Assembly (NCBI GenBank): GCA_003508835.1
Contig: PUFA01000066.1
Span: 3,968,001-4,032,000 of the forward strand
Direction: 5' to 3'
From: Eonycteris spelaea
Taxonomy: Eukaryota; Chordata; Mammalia; Chiroptera; Pteropodidae
Length of the DNA: 64,000 nt
The position numbers and the translations under genes are program-made. Below are positions 23,210 through 34,707 of the stretch, piece after piece (within the stretch, counting starts at the first letter, position 1; each line of letters opens with the position of its first letter). Under the pieces are notes generated by a model that saw only the letters and a list, made by a program, of their open reading frames with translations, made no database searches and was not told where the DNA came from.

Positions 23210-23244
<35 letters not shown>
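23210..23244. repeat. (GA)n microsatellite
   Basis: About 17 GA units without interruption, bordered on the right by an A-rich stretch. Confidence 0.95.
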
Positions 23245-23247
<3 letters not shown>

Positions 23248-24125
23248 AAAAACATCTGGAATGTTCCAAACTGTTTTCCTACTTAGCATTCACAAATGCA
23301 TGAAAGGCTTCTTATCAGCCTGAGTCCCACCTATTTTTGAAAACAAGAAGCTTCTGCCGTTTTCTAGGATGTCTGTTATTGGGTCAAGAGAGGTCTTTGC
23401 CTTTACTCCAGCAGATTTGTAAATTCATATAAATACTTTTTCAGTGACTGCTTGAACAAATGTTTCAATGCATGTTTCATTGTTTATATTGACGGACAGG
23501 GATAACAAACAACCCTTTAAATTTTGCTGTAGATGTGCTACTAAAGATCACATATGCGAAATATGTAATACAGACACGTTAATTTTTGAAATGTTCAAAA
23601 CTTAAATGTGCAATTACTGATTTGTTAAGAATAGAATATTTTGCTCTTGGGATTGAAAGACTCTTAAAAACTACATTCAGTTCAGTGGCAGGTGCCAGTT
23701 AGCATGATACATTTGTAGCCATTTATGAATTCTATGTTTTCCCTGGTTTCTTGGAACACCCATAGAGCCTTGAGTCTAGTGCCCCAGCAGCCTATAACGA
23801 TATCCCTGAAAGTTTAGGCAAAGAAACACTTCGCTGTCTATGGAGCTGACTCTGCCTGCTGTCCAATTCCATTTGTTAGTCATCTTAAAGTATATTTCTA
23901 ATTCCTCATTGTCATTCTGTCCATAGTAGCCTGAGGGGGTGAGGGTGAGGCTGGGGAGGGTGGGACTTGTGTCCAGGTGTGGCAATTAATCTTCAAATAT
24001 TTCTTAATCTTCTACTGTATGCAAACACACTGCATGCAAATATTCCACATGATAAAAAGAAATATAAAACCGAATTCCTTGAGGAGATTGCAAATGAATA
24101 TTGTAGATTTGGTTTGCGGGCTGTA
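23245..24125. other. Unassigned AT-rich sequence
   Basis: No gene or repeat recognised. A candidate for conservation testing, with no direct evidence. Confidence 0.3.
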
Positions 24126-24129
24126 TAAG

Positions 24130-24790
24130 GAAAGATTCTTGACTCCTGGGCATTATAAGAAAAATACAAATATACATTACTATGAGATATCTTATTATTA
24201 TTATTTTTTAATCAGAATAGCAGATATCAAAGCTTTCACTATCAGGGTCTTTGTAAGATGTGAGGCCACAGGATCTCTCGTAGTAGGTGGGAGTTAAAAT
24301 TGGTTTGACCTCCAATGTTATTTGGGTATTTAGCAACATTTACTGAATGTTATATGTTTACATAAATAGTATATGTCCTTTGACCTGAGACTTATTCTGC
24401 TGGAAATGAATCAGGCAGACCCCCTACTGAACACATGACAAATGATGTATGTACAAGGAACTACACTGCAACATCGTATGCAAAAGCTAAAAAACGGAAA
24501 TAACCAAAATGTCCATTAGGGGAAACTGTCAAAATAAGTTCTGGTCATCTTTGTACGGCATTGTGTTTCTGCAGCTGGAGGCAGCTGTGTTTGCACTGAT
24601 ATGGAATAGTCTATGTGTGGTAGGTAGAATGAAATGAAAAAGCAAGCTGCCAAACTGTGTTCTGGATGCTACTCATTCAGCTGAGTGGAAAAAAACACAT
24701 TAGGGTGCACCATGAGAAAGTACAATATTGGACCCTTTTTTGACATATAAAGGCTACAATTTGATATGATTCAATGTAATATATATAGTC
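24130..24790 (+). mobile_element. L1ME-type 3' end fragment
   Basis: Sense L1. It shows 'gaggccacaggatctctcgt', then 'tgtcctttgacctgagactt', 'ggaaataaccaaaatgtcca' and 'gcaagctgccaaactgtgtt', the ordered hallmarks of an L1ME 3' end. The 106-codon frame at 23977-24297 ends in it and is not a gene. Confidence 0.7.
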
Positions 24791-26045
24791 TTTAACTTAA
24801 ACTTTTGAGATACACGTAGATTCGCGCTCAGCTATGAGAATAATACAGAGAGAGCCCGCTCACTCCTCACCCAGTTCCCATAAGGGTAACATCTTACACA
24901 ACTTCAGTACAATGTCACAGCCAGGCAGCTGACATGGACACAATTAAGTTACAGAATATTTCCGTCGCTGCCACACCCCTCATGTTGCCCTTTCACGGCC
25001 AAACCCCTTTCCACCCCCCCCCCGCCCCCGCTCTGTCCTGGACCCCTGGCAACCACTAAGCTGTTCTCTTTTTCCATAGTTTTTGGTATTTCAAGGACAT
25101 TCCATCAATGGAAGCATACAGTATGTAATCTTAAGGGACCGGCTTTTTTCCTGCATATAATTCTCTGGAAAGCCACCCCCACGCCTAGCCCTCCCCATCC
25201 CCACTCCCTCCTCCCCGCCAACCTTTGAGTGTGTCAACAGTTTATTCCTTTCTGTTGCCGAGCTGTGGCCCCCGATAGGACAGTTTAACCATTCACCTGT
25301 CTGTGCATGTGTGTGTTGTCGCCAGTGTGAACCTGCACTGAACAGGGCTGCTAGAAACACTCGTGCACAGGTTTCTGTGTGAACGTCACGTTTCAGTTCT
25401 CCAGGATAAATGACCAGGTGCCATTGCTGGGTTCTATGGTCGGCGGATGTGTAGTTTTTTAAGAGAGCCACTAAACTTGTTTGCTGGAGTGGCTATAACA
25501 CTCACCCTTCCTACTGACACTGTATATGGGTAAACTAGTTTTTCCATACCTTCACTGGCATTTGGTGTTATCACGATCTATTTTTTGTACCAGGGGGCGG
25601 CGCCTTTTCTGATGGGTGTGTGATATTTCCTTTGGATCTTATTTGGCGTTTTCTTGATAGCTAACGATGTCGTACATCATTCCATGTGCTTTTTTGCCCC
25701 TCATATTTTTTTTTTGGTGTTGTTTCCCCATTTTCTAACTGGGGTATTTATTTTGCTATTGAGTTTGAGAGTTCTTTATCTACCTTACCATCACAACGAC
25801 CCTTTGCTCCTTTGTTGGGTCCGTGGTTTGCAAATATTTTCTACAGGCGGCATCTTGTCTTTTCAACATCTGTAATAGGGTCTTTCGCAGAGCAAAAGCC
25901 TTTGTTTTAATGATGTCCAATTTATCACTTTTTCCTTCTATGAATTGTGCGGTTGGTGTCAAGACTTGGAATGTTTGGCCTAGCCGAAGATCCCTAAGAT
26001 TTTCTCCGTCTGTTCCTGAAAGTTCAACCATTTATATTATTTCCC
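24790..26045 (-). mobile_element. Antisense L1 LINE, ORF2 C-terminal end and 3' region
   Basis: Reverse-strand L1. It runs from the 3' untranslated region ('agggtaacatcttacacaac', 'tggcaaccactaagctgttc') through 'ccaggtgccattgctgggtt' to 'ttgcaaatattttctacagg' and 'atgatgtccaatttatcact', which are antisense of the region before and into ORF2. Many stops and indels. It meets the sense L1 on its left tail to tail. Confidence 0.85.
25011..25030. repeat. Poly-C tract
   Basis: A C-run with one G (ccacccccccccccgccccc type) inside the antisense L1. Low complexity. Confidence 0.85.
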
Positions 26046-26379
26046 CCAACACGCCTCCCAGAGCATGTAAAGATAATGGCAGAGCTGGCAACAGGGCGTA
26101 TTGAGCAGACCAGATCGGGTCATGTCACTGGTCACACTGGTCAAGATAGATACTGTGTCTGTTTGCATCGTGGAGGGGAGAGGTCGAGAAGCAAGGATTC
26201 CTGAAGGTGTCCAGGCCTCAATTTTTCTCCCTCTTTGACCTTACATTTTGCAATTAATATAAATTGTTCAAAAACGCCAGTGAGCTACCTTTAGGAAAAT
26301 AATTCAAACTTCTTCTCCATATTCTTAGCAAGAAACAGAGCTTATAATTTCAAAGGACAAAGGTACTTTCAACTTATCA

Positions 26380-26622
26380 CCTCCATCACAGTGGTGGGAA
26401 TGGAATAATAATGATAATCATTGTCTTTATTAATAATAAAAATAATGGATGATAATCTACCTTTGTCCAGCATGTCCCAATTATCATATCAAGCACTTTA
26501 CATCCATTCCTATGGAGAGCTCAAAGAAATCCTATATGCTATTAGTAGAATTCCCCTTTTATAGCTCAAGGCCATAAAGTCCTGGAGGGTAAAGTGGACT
26601 GCAAATGCCATAGACCTACGGG
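26380..26622 (-). repeat. MIR SINE
   Basis: Antisense MIR with 'atcaagcactttacatccat', 'agaattccccttttatagct' and 'gactgcaaatgcc', preceded by an AT-rich 3' part with ATA and AAT triplets. Confidence 0.65.
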
Positions 26623-26769
26623 CCAGAAGAAGGAAATTTTGAATCCTGGAGCACTGGAGGGGGTGGTCTTAAACCTCTCAGGCTTCAGAGATGCCTTTTG
26701 AAAATCAGCCCTAAGAGGTATCCATAGAATTTAGAATTTGTGCTAGGTCTACTGGCTACCCAGAGGCAA

Positions 26770-27995
26770 ATGAATGGACCTTTCTCTCACACCATACACA
26801 AAATTAACTCAAAATGGTCAGTGACCTAAACATAAGTGCTAAAACTATAACAATTTTAGGAGAAAACATAGGGATAAATCTTTAGGACCTTGGATTTGGC
26901 AATGGATTCCTATATATGACAGAAAAAGCATGAGTAATGAAAGAAGCATGTGTAATGAGCTCTGAATAAATAAATTGACTTCATCAAAATTAAAAAATTT
27001 GGGGGGCATTAAAGGACATCATCAAGAAAGGAAAAAGACAGCACACAGAATGTGAGAAAATAATTAAAAAATCATATAATATCTGAAATAGGGTCTGGTA
27101 TCCAAAATATATAAAGAACTCACACAATTCAACATCAAAAAGATAAATAACCCAATTGAAATACGGGCAAAGACTTCAACAGATATTTTCCCAAAGAATA
27201 TATATAAATGACCAGCAAGCACAAGATAAGATGCTCAACATCATTAGTCATTGGGGAAGTGGAAATCAAACCCACAATGAGATACCACTTAATAACTCAG
27301 TAAGACAGCTATCATCAACAAAACAAAACAAAACAAAAACACAAATAAAAAATAATAAGTGTTGGTAAGGGTGGAAAAACTGGAACCCTCATATATTGCT
27401 GGTGGGAATATGAAATGGTTCAGTTGCTATGAAAAACAGTTTGGTGGTTTCTCAAAAGCTAACCATACAATTAGTATATGACCCGGCAATTCTTCTTCTA
27501 GGTAAGTACTCAAAAGGACTGAAAAACAGGCATTCAAATACACGTACACCCATGTGCATAGCAGCACGACTCACAACCGCCCAAAGCTGCAAATCATCCA
27601 AGTGCTCATCAACTAGAGAACGGATAAACAAACAAGGTATCTAAATACAATGGAATACTATGCAGCCATAAATAGGAACGAAGTGCTGATAGGTGCCACT
27701 CTTTGGGTGAATCCCGAAAATCTTATAGTAAGTGAAAGAAGCCAGGCATAAAGTCACATGTTACAGGATTCCCTGACATGAAATATACAGATTGGGTAAA
27801 TCCAGAGACAGAATGTAGATGGCGGACTGTCAGGGTTTGGCGGGAGCGGGGAATTCAGAGCAATTGCTTAATGGGTTTGAGCTTCTTCCCAAGTGATGAA
27901 AACATTTTAGCGCTAGAGATGGTGGTTGCACATCCCTGTGACAGTTGTAGACTGTTCGCTTTAAAATGGTTCAATCGGAAAATTAGCATTTGATT
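26770..27995 (+). mobile_element. L1 LINE 3' portion, ORF2 end and 3' region
   Basis: A 1.2-kb sense L1 fragment. The decayed ORF2 end has 'acaaaattaactcaaaatgg' and 'attttaggagaaaacatagg'. It continues through 'cattagtcattggggaagtg', 'tgctggtgggaatatgaaat' and 'aatactatgcagccataaat' to the 3' tail. Frame disruptions throughout mean no protein is made. Confidence 0.85.
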
Positions 27996-27999
27996 CCAG

Positions 28000-29260
28000 G
28001 GGTTTGGAGATTAGCAGCCTGTCCCCATGGATTTTACTATGGCCGGTGCAGGGACGAAAGAGGGACGAGCAAAACAGGCCAATCCTTTTTAGGAAAGATA
28101 TTAACGTTTATTTGATGCTAATCTCTGACGTCACTTGGCTGCTGGCGCCAAAGATCCGCTGGACTTGGAGCCTGAAGAACCAGTATTTCCCAACCTTTGA
28201 CCTTGCGTTGAGCCACTCAGAATTTCTGAGCTCTGAATTCTTCTCTGTTTCATGGGGGCCCCATTGGGCTGGACCATGGCGGGGACTGGGGAAGACTGGG
28301 GGAGTCGTGGACATGTGCACATCGGCCTGTTCCTTCCTTCTTGCATATTCCACGGGCTATCAGGGCACAGAGGGGCTGTGAGCAGCGGGAAGTCTGCCCC
28401 CAGGGTCTCAGAGGCCAAAGAATGGCCAGCTCGGTCCATTTCATCCAGGACTTGGTTCTGAAGGGGAGGCCATCAAATTTGCCTTTGCCAACAGACAAGA
28501 CAAAAGGCTGTCAAACTCTGGAACTGTCTACCCGTTTTGGCGTGGGTCATAAAGGCCACCCCCGCCACGCTCCCTACCTTCACCAGGGCTCTGCCAGGAT
28601 GCAATGGACCCTGGCCCTTGATGACAATAAGACGTCTGATAAGAAACTGTTTAGATGTGGCAGAGAACGCATTTTAACAGCCCAGGGAGGTGAAACTATC
28701 ACAGAGTGGTGTAAAAGGAGCAAAATTATTTCGGATAAACCATGACGGAATTTTATTACCCAGTGACGTTATAAATCAACTTCTCTGTAAATGCAATAAA
28801 ACAATTGTTTAGTCTGCATGATTCATACCACAAACCTCAGCATTCTGGGTTTTGATCTTATTGCCGCAATAAACTGTCTAGACAGCAATTAACAAACTGT
28901 TTCCTTCAGATGTCTGAGTGCCAGGGCAGTAGGGATGGCACTCAGAAATGTGGGGGCTTCTTCCTGGCTCCTATTAATTATCGGGTTGGGGTGAGTGGGA
29001 AAAGCCTGAAACCTTGTCAGAATTAGCCCCTAGAAATGGTCTCCTCTCCTGAGTGCCACGCGTCACCACCTAAAGCTGGTGTATAATCTGCAGGAAATCC
29101 AAATATTCGGTGTTTTCTGAAGCCCGGCTTGTGGTTTTAGTGTGACTTCAGAGAGGGGTTGCCAGAAATTAACTTTTTAAAAGTTAGCAGCATGAAAAGT
29201 CTGAGCTGGACATCTCCAAGCTGTGGGACCATAGAAAGAGAGGGACTGTATACTTAACAG
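28000..29260. other. Single-copy sequence, possible regulatory DNA
   Basis: No repeat recognised. The part at about 28690-29010 has AT-rich homeobox-type words ('ttgtttagtctgcatgattc', 'gacagcaattaacaaactgt') without low complexity, a texture often seen in conserved non-coding elements. This is a weak, composition-based impression. Confidence 0.3.
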
Positions 29261-29264
29261 TGGG

Positions 29265-29460
29265 CGTCTGCACCCAGTGAGCACTTCCTAAGGGACAGGT
29301 GCCTGACGCACCAGGTAAGTCAGTCTTCACGACAGTCCCAGGAGGGGTACAGCTGCACATGCCAACATCCGGAAGAGAAGTGACTTTGCCCACAGTTCCG
29401 GAGCAGGTGGTAAAATGCCGGGACTGAAACGAGTTCTCTCCCCACCAGCTCACCTCTAGA
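29265..29460 (-). repeat. MIR SINE
   Basis: Antisense MIR. It shows 'cagtgagcacttcctaaggg', then 'cagtcttcacgacagtccca' and 'gaagtgactttgcccacagt', with the head at 'gtaaaatgccgggactgaaa'. Confidence 0.75.
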
Positions 29461-29624
29461 CTGACGGAGAAGAAAGACAACAGATTCTCCAGACTCCGAA
29501 ATGTAGAGTCCCGTGAGCACAGGACTTTCATTTTGTGGGATATGCTGCATCGCACACCTGGCTTTCAGATGACTGACGCATGACTGTCCCAGGTGCATAC
29601 GGAGAGGGGTGAGGGCTGTAGCAT

Positions 29625-29995
29625 TTATTAATGGAAGGAAATAAAACTGGAAACCAACTATATGTCCATCAATAGGGAACTAAACGATTAAGCTATGGAA
29701 CATCTCCAAACTATAGAAATATTCCATCAGAGTTAAAGAAAAAGAGACAGGTCCGTACAAACGGACTTGGGAAGCTCGACATGTATCTCTGAGCGACTGG
29801 AGCAAGTTGCCAGACAGGACACAGAAAATAAAACAGTGCTATGTGTTCCCTACGGATGCGTATTTACATACGGGTGTGCCTTGAAAAAATCCTGGAAACT
29901 TATATTCCTAATTGATTGATGGGGAAGGGGAGGAAGCAAAAGTGGGAAGCAGGTCATCAAAGGGGACTTTAGCCTTATCTGTAATGTTTTAGCTT
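29625..29995 (+). mobile_element. L1ME-type 3' end fragment
   Basis: Sense L1 with 'ggaaaccaactatatgtcca', 'tcaatagggaactaaacgat' and the tail 'ggcattcc' after 'tgtaatgttttagcttttcg'. Typical of L1ME. Confidence 0.75.
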
Positions 29996-30014
29996 TTCGC
30001 AAAGAGAATACGGC

Positions 30015-30112
30015 ATTCCTTCCTTCCTACCTACCTTCCCTCCCTCCCTCCCTCCCTCCTTCCTTCCCTCCATCCATCCATCATCTACCCACCCACCCAC
30101 TCACTCATTCAT
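30015..30112. repeat. (TTCC)n / (TCCC)n / (CATC)n compound microsatellite
   Basis: About 98 bp of imperfect pyrimidine tetranucleotide units that grade from TTCC to CTCC to CATC to CACC. Confidence 0.9.
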
Positions 30113-30114
30113 GC

Positions 30115-30215
30115 CGCCCCTGCCTGGTGCTCTATGCCAGATAGTTGAGATAACAAAAGCCAATAAAACGTAACCCTGACTCCACGGAGATCCCACTTTA
30201 GATCGAAAGACCTAA
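30115..30215 (-). repeat. L2 LINE tail fragment
   Basis: Antisense L2 end: 'tggtgctctatgccagatag' and 'cctgactccacggagatccc'. The microsatellite on its left occupies the place of the L2 terminal TGAATGAA repeat. Confidence 0.55.
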
Positions 30216-30219
30216 ACAT

Positions 30220-30970
30220 CAGGCCTCTCGCTGTAGGGGGTACTTGGTGCTGAAGGGAACAGAGAGCAAAAACCTGGGAAACGGTTTAGTTTCTGCCCCA
30301 GCCCTGGTGCTTGTTTAGGGCGACATGTGATACCCACTCGCCTCCCAGGGCTCGGGATGGCCAAGAGCTCATAGAATGAACATGGGTTGATCAACTCGGT
30401 GACAGCATGTGGCTGCACCTTTTGCAAAACACCCCCTGCCAAATGAACAGGCGACATAATTTGGTTCAAAGGTGACAGTCCTTCCTACTCATTGAAACGC
30501 AAAAGCTCCTCTGAGCTTCCCAGCCTTTTCCTCCCATCATCCTGCCAATCCCCTCGCCTCCAGTTTTCATCAGATGCCATATGCATGGGGAGGAGACCGC
30601 TCAGGCCGCACTGGGGATTGTTGCCTTATTTACAGAGAAAACAGGACTCCTCAGAGTCACAGGATTTGTAAGGAAAGCTCTTCCCGAAAGAAATTCCAGG
30701 TTTCACTTCTGAGGACAGAGCAGCGGGGTTGGGGCTGTAGCAATTCTCTGGAGAAAGTGACTGGTCTTAAATTTCCCTCCGGGCAACAATTTAACTGTAA
30801 AGAAGCATTTCATGTACCATCTTCAGCCTCAGCTCCAGGGAGCTGTCATTTTTCGTCTTGGCCCTTACCCAGGCCCGGCATTGGTCACTGGCCCTGTCCT
30901 CGGAGGCTCAGTATCTGCTGTGAGAGACCAAGACATAAGCTTGAAGTTACCATGCAGCGTCATTAAGTAT
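30220..30970. other. Unassigned sequence
   Basis: No repeat or gene recognised. The 130-codon frame at 30574-30966 has no domain. Confidence 0.35.
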
Positions 30971-30974
30971 TAGA

Positions 30975-31175
30975 ATGGGAGGCATTGGGCCTGCTTCTCC
31001 ATCACCTCTCTGCTGGCACTTCCTGAGCTTCTCACTCCCCATTCCACTGACCTCTGGCTATTCCTTGAAACCGCCATGCATGCTCCAGCCCCAGGACCTT
31101 TGCACTTGCTGTTACCTTTGTTTTTTTCCTGCCAATGTATCTGCACAGCTTGCCCCTCACTTCTCTCTCTCTCTT
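30975..31175 (+). repeat. L2 LINE 3' region
   Basis: Sense L2. It shows 'cccaggacctttgcacttgc' followed by 'tgttacctttg' and 'ttcctgccaa', the well-known L2 segment before the 3' end. Confidence 0.75.
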
Positions 31176-31215
31176 TTTAAATTAAAATTTGAATATAGGA
31201 AAAAACTTTTTAAGA

Positions 31216-31434
31216 CAGCGGTCCCCAACCTTTTTGGCACCAGGGACCGGTGCTCCTAGGAGAATCTAATGCCTGACGATCTGAGGTGGAGCTGGGGCGG
31301 CATGCTAGCGCTGGGGAGCGGCTGCGAATACAATTTCACTTGCCCACTGCTCACCTCCTGCTGTGCGACCCGGCTCCTAACAGGTGATGGACCGGTACCA
31401 GTACCGGTCCATGGTCCAGGGTTGGGGAGCACTG
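31216..31434. mobile_element. Non-autonomous hAT DNA transposon, second copy
   Basis: Same family as 1266-1502. It starts CAGCGGTCCCCAACC and ends GGTTGGGGAGCACTG. Flanking 8-mers ttttaaga (31208-31215) and ctttaaga (31435-31442) agree at 7 of 8 positions, consistent with a hAT target duplication. At 219 bp it is shorter than copy 1, but keeps the palindromic CCGGTACC stretch near 31392-31411. Confidence 0.8.
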
Positions 31435-31444
31435 CTTTAAGAGA

Positions 31445-33720
31445 TGTGATGAGTAAAGCATAACAACACCACAAATACTTATCCACCCACCACTCTGCTG
31501 CAAAAATGAATGACCACGGAATCCTTCATATCGTATCTCCTAGGGCTTCTCCATCACCATCTATATACTGAATTTTAGATCTATCATTGTTTTTCTTGAC
31601 GCATATATACATCATTAAGCTATTATTCTTTTAGTTCTTGCATACTTTTTTGGAAATATACTACATGCCTTCTTTTGTACTGTTTCTGCTTAATATTATG
31701 TTTCTGAGATTCTTCCAGAAACACTATTAATTTCCACTGCTGTACTGTATTGTAATGTATGACTGTCACATAATTTATTTGCCCATTGTCTTGTGAAGGG
31801 ACCTTTGTATTGATTCCAAATTTGTTTGTTTTTTTGCTATTTCTCACATTGTTATCAGAAGCAATCTTGTACATAGCTCCGGGTACACACATATAAGACA
31901 TTTTTAGGGTACGCTACCCACAAGTAGAATCAAGTAGAATTGCTTGGTCTTAAGGGTATATGCATTTTCAGCTTTACCTCCCATTTCAAAATTGTTTTGC
32001 AAGGTGGTTGTAGCAATTACACGTTTCATGAACAGCACAAAAACGTTTTGGTTGTCCTACATCCTCATCATCACTTGATGCTCTCAAATTTATTAATTTT
32101 TGCCGATCTGATGGTTTCAATTCGAATTTCTTTATTATTAGTGAGATTAGTCATCACTTAACACATTTATTGGGCACTCATGCTCCTCTTCTGTGAAATA
32201 TCCCTTCAAATATTTTGTCCGTCTTTCTATTAAATTGTTTTTTTTTCTTATTGATTTGTTGAAGTTCTTTACATATTCTCGACAATCTTCTAATAACTAC
32301 AGACATCGTCTTCTTCCAAATCCTAGCTTATCTTTTCAAGTTCCTTGTGGTATCCCTTGACGTACTTGTATTTATCAATTTGTTGTGTTTTAATTATAGT
32401 TGTTTATCAATTTTTTCCTTTACAGATTGTCTTTTTTCTATCTTACATAAGACATCATTCCATAATTTAAGTTTATATAAATATTTTCTACATTTTATCC
32501 TAAACATTTGCCTTTCACGTTTAAGTCTTTAATCACCTGGAATAGATTTTGGTTTTGGGATATAATCACATACCATAAAATTCACCCGTTAGAATAGATT
32601 TTAATGCACGGCATGGGGATGAGATGGAATTTTATGTTTTTCCTTATGACTAACCATTTTTATTTATCTTGCACTATTTATTGACTATCATTCTTCACAG
32701 ATGTCTACTACTGACTTAATAATAAATTAAATTTTATCGTGATAATTTTCCACATCATCTTGGCTAGATTACTGAGCTCTTTATTCTGTTCTACTGGTCT
32801 TATTTTCTCTCCTTACACCAATATTATATTGTCTCAATAACTATAGATTTATGAAATGATCTTTAATATTTGGCAGGCACATTTCTCCCAACTGTTTTTT
32901 CCGTTGGAGTTTCCTTGGCTCTTGTTGGCTGTTGCTCCACCATAAAAATGTTAAAGGCAGCTTGTTGAGTACCTTAAAAACCCTGATTCTACAGGTCGAG
33001 TCCCTTTTGGCAAGTTATATTTTTTCTAAAAATTAATCCATTTATTTATTTACGTTTTCAAAGTTTCATAAAGTTGTTCATAATATCCTTGTATTTTAAA
33101 ACTTTGCTGCATATGTAGTTACTGTCTCATGATGTCGTTTGAGTGTCTGTTCTGTTTTCTTCCCTCGATATTGAAGCTGAATGTTTGTTAATTTTATTAG
33201 ACTTTTCAAAGAACCAATCTTGACTTTGTTGATCCTTTCTTTAGGTATCTCTGTTTTCTATTTTGTTCATTTCTGCCTTTGTTTTTACTATTTCCTCCTG
33301 CTTTTTTTTGTTGTTGTTTTGAGATTATTCAATTTTTCTGACTTGTGTTGGATGATTCGCTAATAATTTTCATCCTTTATTCTTTTTCAAACGCAAGCAT
33401 CCAAGTCTCTCATTTCCTTTTAGGTATTCCCTCCCTCAGTTGCAAACCATAAATTTTGTGTGACACATTGATTGTTATTGAGTTATAATAATTTCCAAAT
33501 TCAATAAGTATTTCTCTTTTAACCATGACTTTTTCAGAAATGCGTTTGAAATTTTCCAGATGTGTGGAGTTTCTCTGGTCATCTTCTTGTTATTGATTTC
33601 CTACATTTTAGTCAGAGGACATGCTATAAAAGTTACTCAAACCTGAAACTTGATGAGGTGTGCTTTATTCTTTGGGTCAAGATCACAACATAATATCTTT
33701 TGTTTTCATGAGGATACTTG
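31445..33720 (-). mobile_element. Antisense L1 LINE, about 2.3 kb of ORF2 and 3' region
   Basis: Longest continuous L1 piece here. From the left it runs through antisense 3' sequence ('ttgcccattgtcttgtgaag', 'gaattgcttggtcttaaggg'), then antisense ORF2: 'aacacatttattgggcactc', 'tgaagttctttacatattct', 'tcaataactatagatttatg', 'ttcaaagaaccaatcttgac' and 'tagtcagaggacatgctata'. Stops and indels in all frames make it a pseudogene. No 5' end is present. Confidence 0.9.
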
Positions 33721-33884
33721 TTAAGTAAAATTATGAAAACATCTCTGAGGATTCTCTTTGGGGAGGCACGGAGCGGGGAATGAGGTGAGGGAAGGTGGGT
33801 GGGATGTTGGCTCTCCCTGTAATGATTTTTTTTTCTCTTAAAAACTGTATAAAAAAATTGAAACTAATTTAATGGAGAGCCACA

Positions 33885-34075
33885 TGCCTTATCTGAAACC
33901 TCTGGTGCCAGATGTGTTTCAAAATATAGAGTTTTCTAGATTTTAGAAAGGCATTGTGGTGCATATACCTGTATTACATAATATTCCCACTGGGACCTGT
34001 GACAGCCCCTGTAATCAGACACATTGACATATTTGCAATAAAATGTATGCATTCCAAATTAGGTGGTATATCAGG
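33885..34075 (+). repeat. Tigger-like DNA transposon fragment
   Basis: The phrases 'gccttatctgaaacctctgg' and 'gtgccagatgtgtttcaaaa' followed by 'agattttagaaaggcattgt' resemble a mammalian Tigger-type repeat that begins with a 'cttatccgaaa' motif. Ends are not preserved. Confidence 0.45.
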
Positions 34076-34319
34076 ATTACACATAGCCTCATATCAGCTT
34101 TTGATTTTCAGGGTCTTTAAATTTTGTGAGTACAGATAAAGAATCATGGACTTGTAGATATTAACATTTATTAAATCCAGATGGCATAAAACAGGCCTAT
34201 CTGTTACTGTATTTGTTTGTATTTCTTTGAATATTTAAAATACTTCCACATGTAAAGTTATTAAAACTTCTGTGAAAAGATTAGAAGGACTCTTCTCGAG
34301 CTTCTTTCCACCATGAATA

Positions 34320-34385
34320 ATAAATAGAAATATATATGAAACAAATATATGAAACAAATAGAAATAAATAGAAATATATATGTTG
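34320..34385. repeat. AT-rich local tandem duplication
   Basis: The words 'aaatagaaatatatatg' and 'atatatgaaacaaat' each occur twice within 65 bp, showing a recent replication-slippage duplication. Confidence 0.75.
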
Positions 34386-34429
34386 TGTGGTTTCTTGGGC
34401 TGGACTTTAGAATAGAAAAACTACAATAA

Positions 34430-34707
34430 TGGAAAAACAGGTGATCTAAATGAAGTCAGTGGTTTAGTTAGTAGCATTTGACCAACGCTAATTTCATAGT
34501 TTTGACAAATCCACCATGGTACTATGTTAACAAATGGGAACTCTATGTACTACCTTTGCAACTTTTTTGTTAATTTATTCCAAAACAAAAAGGTTTATTA
34601 CAACAAAGGGAGAAAGGAATAATATTCATCGTTGGCGAGGGTCTGAACTTAAGGGCTATGGGGAATGCTGGTTGGTGGGAGCGTCAACTGGTCGAACCTT
34701 TTTAAGG
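34430..34707 (+). mobile_element. L1 LINE 3' end pieces
   Basis: Sense L1 3' end ('caccatggtactatgttaac', 'gggaactctatgtactacct', 'atttattccaaaacaaaaag'). A second L1 scrap follows ('catcgttggcgagggtctga'), cut off by the MLT1 LTR. Confidence 0.65.

Noticed and set aside
23210..23244. CRISPR-like or other regularly spaced array
   Set aside because: Only simple microsatellites are present. There are no spaced direct repeats, and the host is a mammal.
26770..27995. Active LINE-1
   Set aside because: Only the 3' portion is present, with stops and indels throughout. The same holds for all other L1 pieces here.
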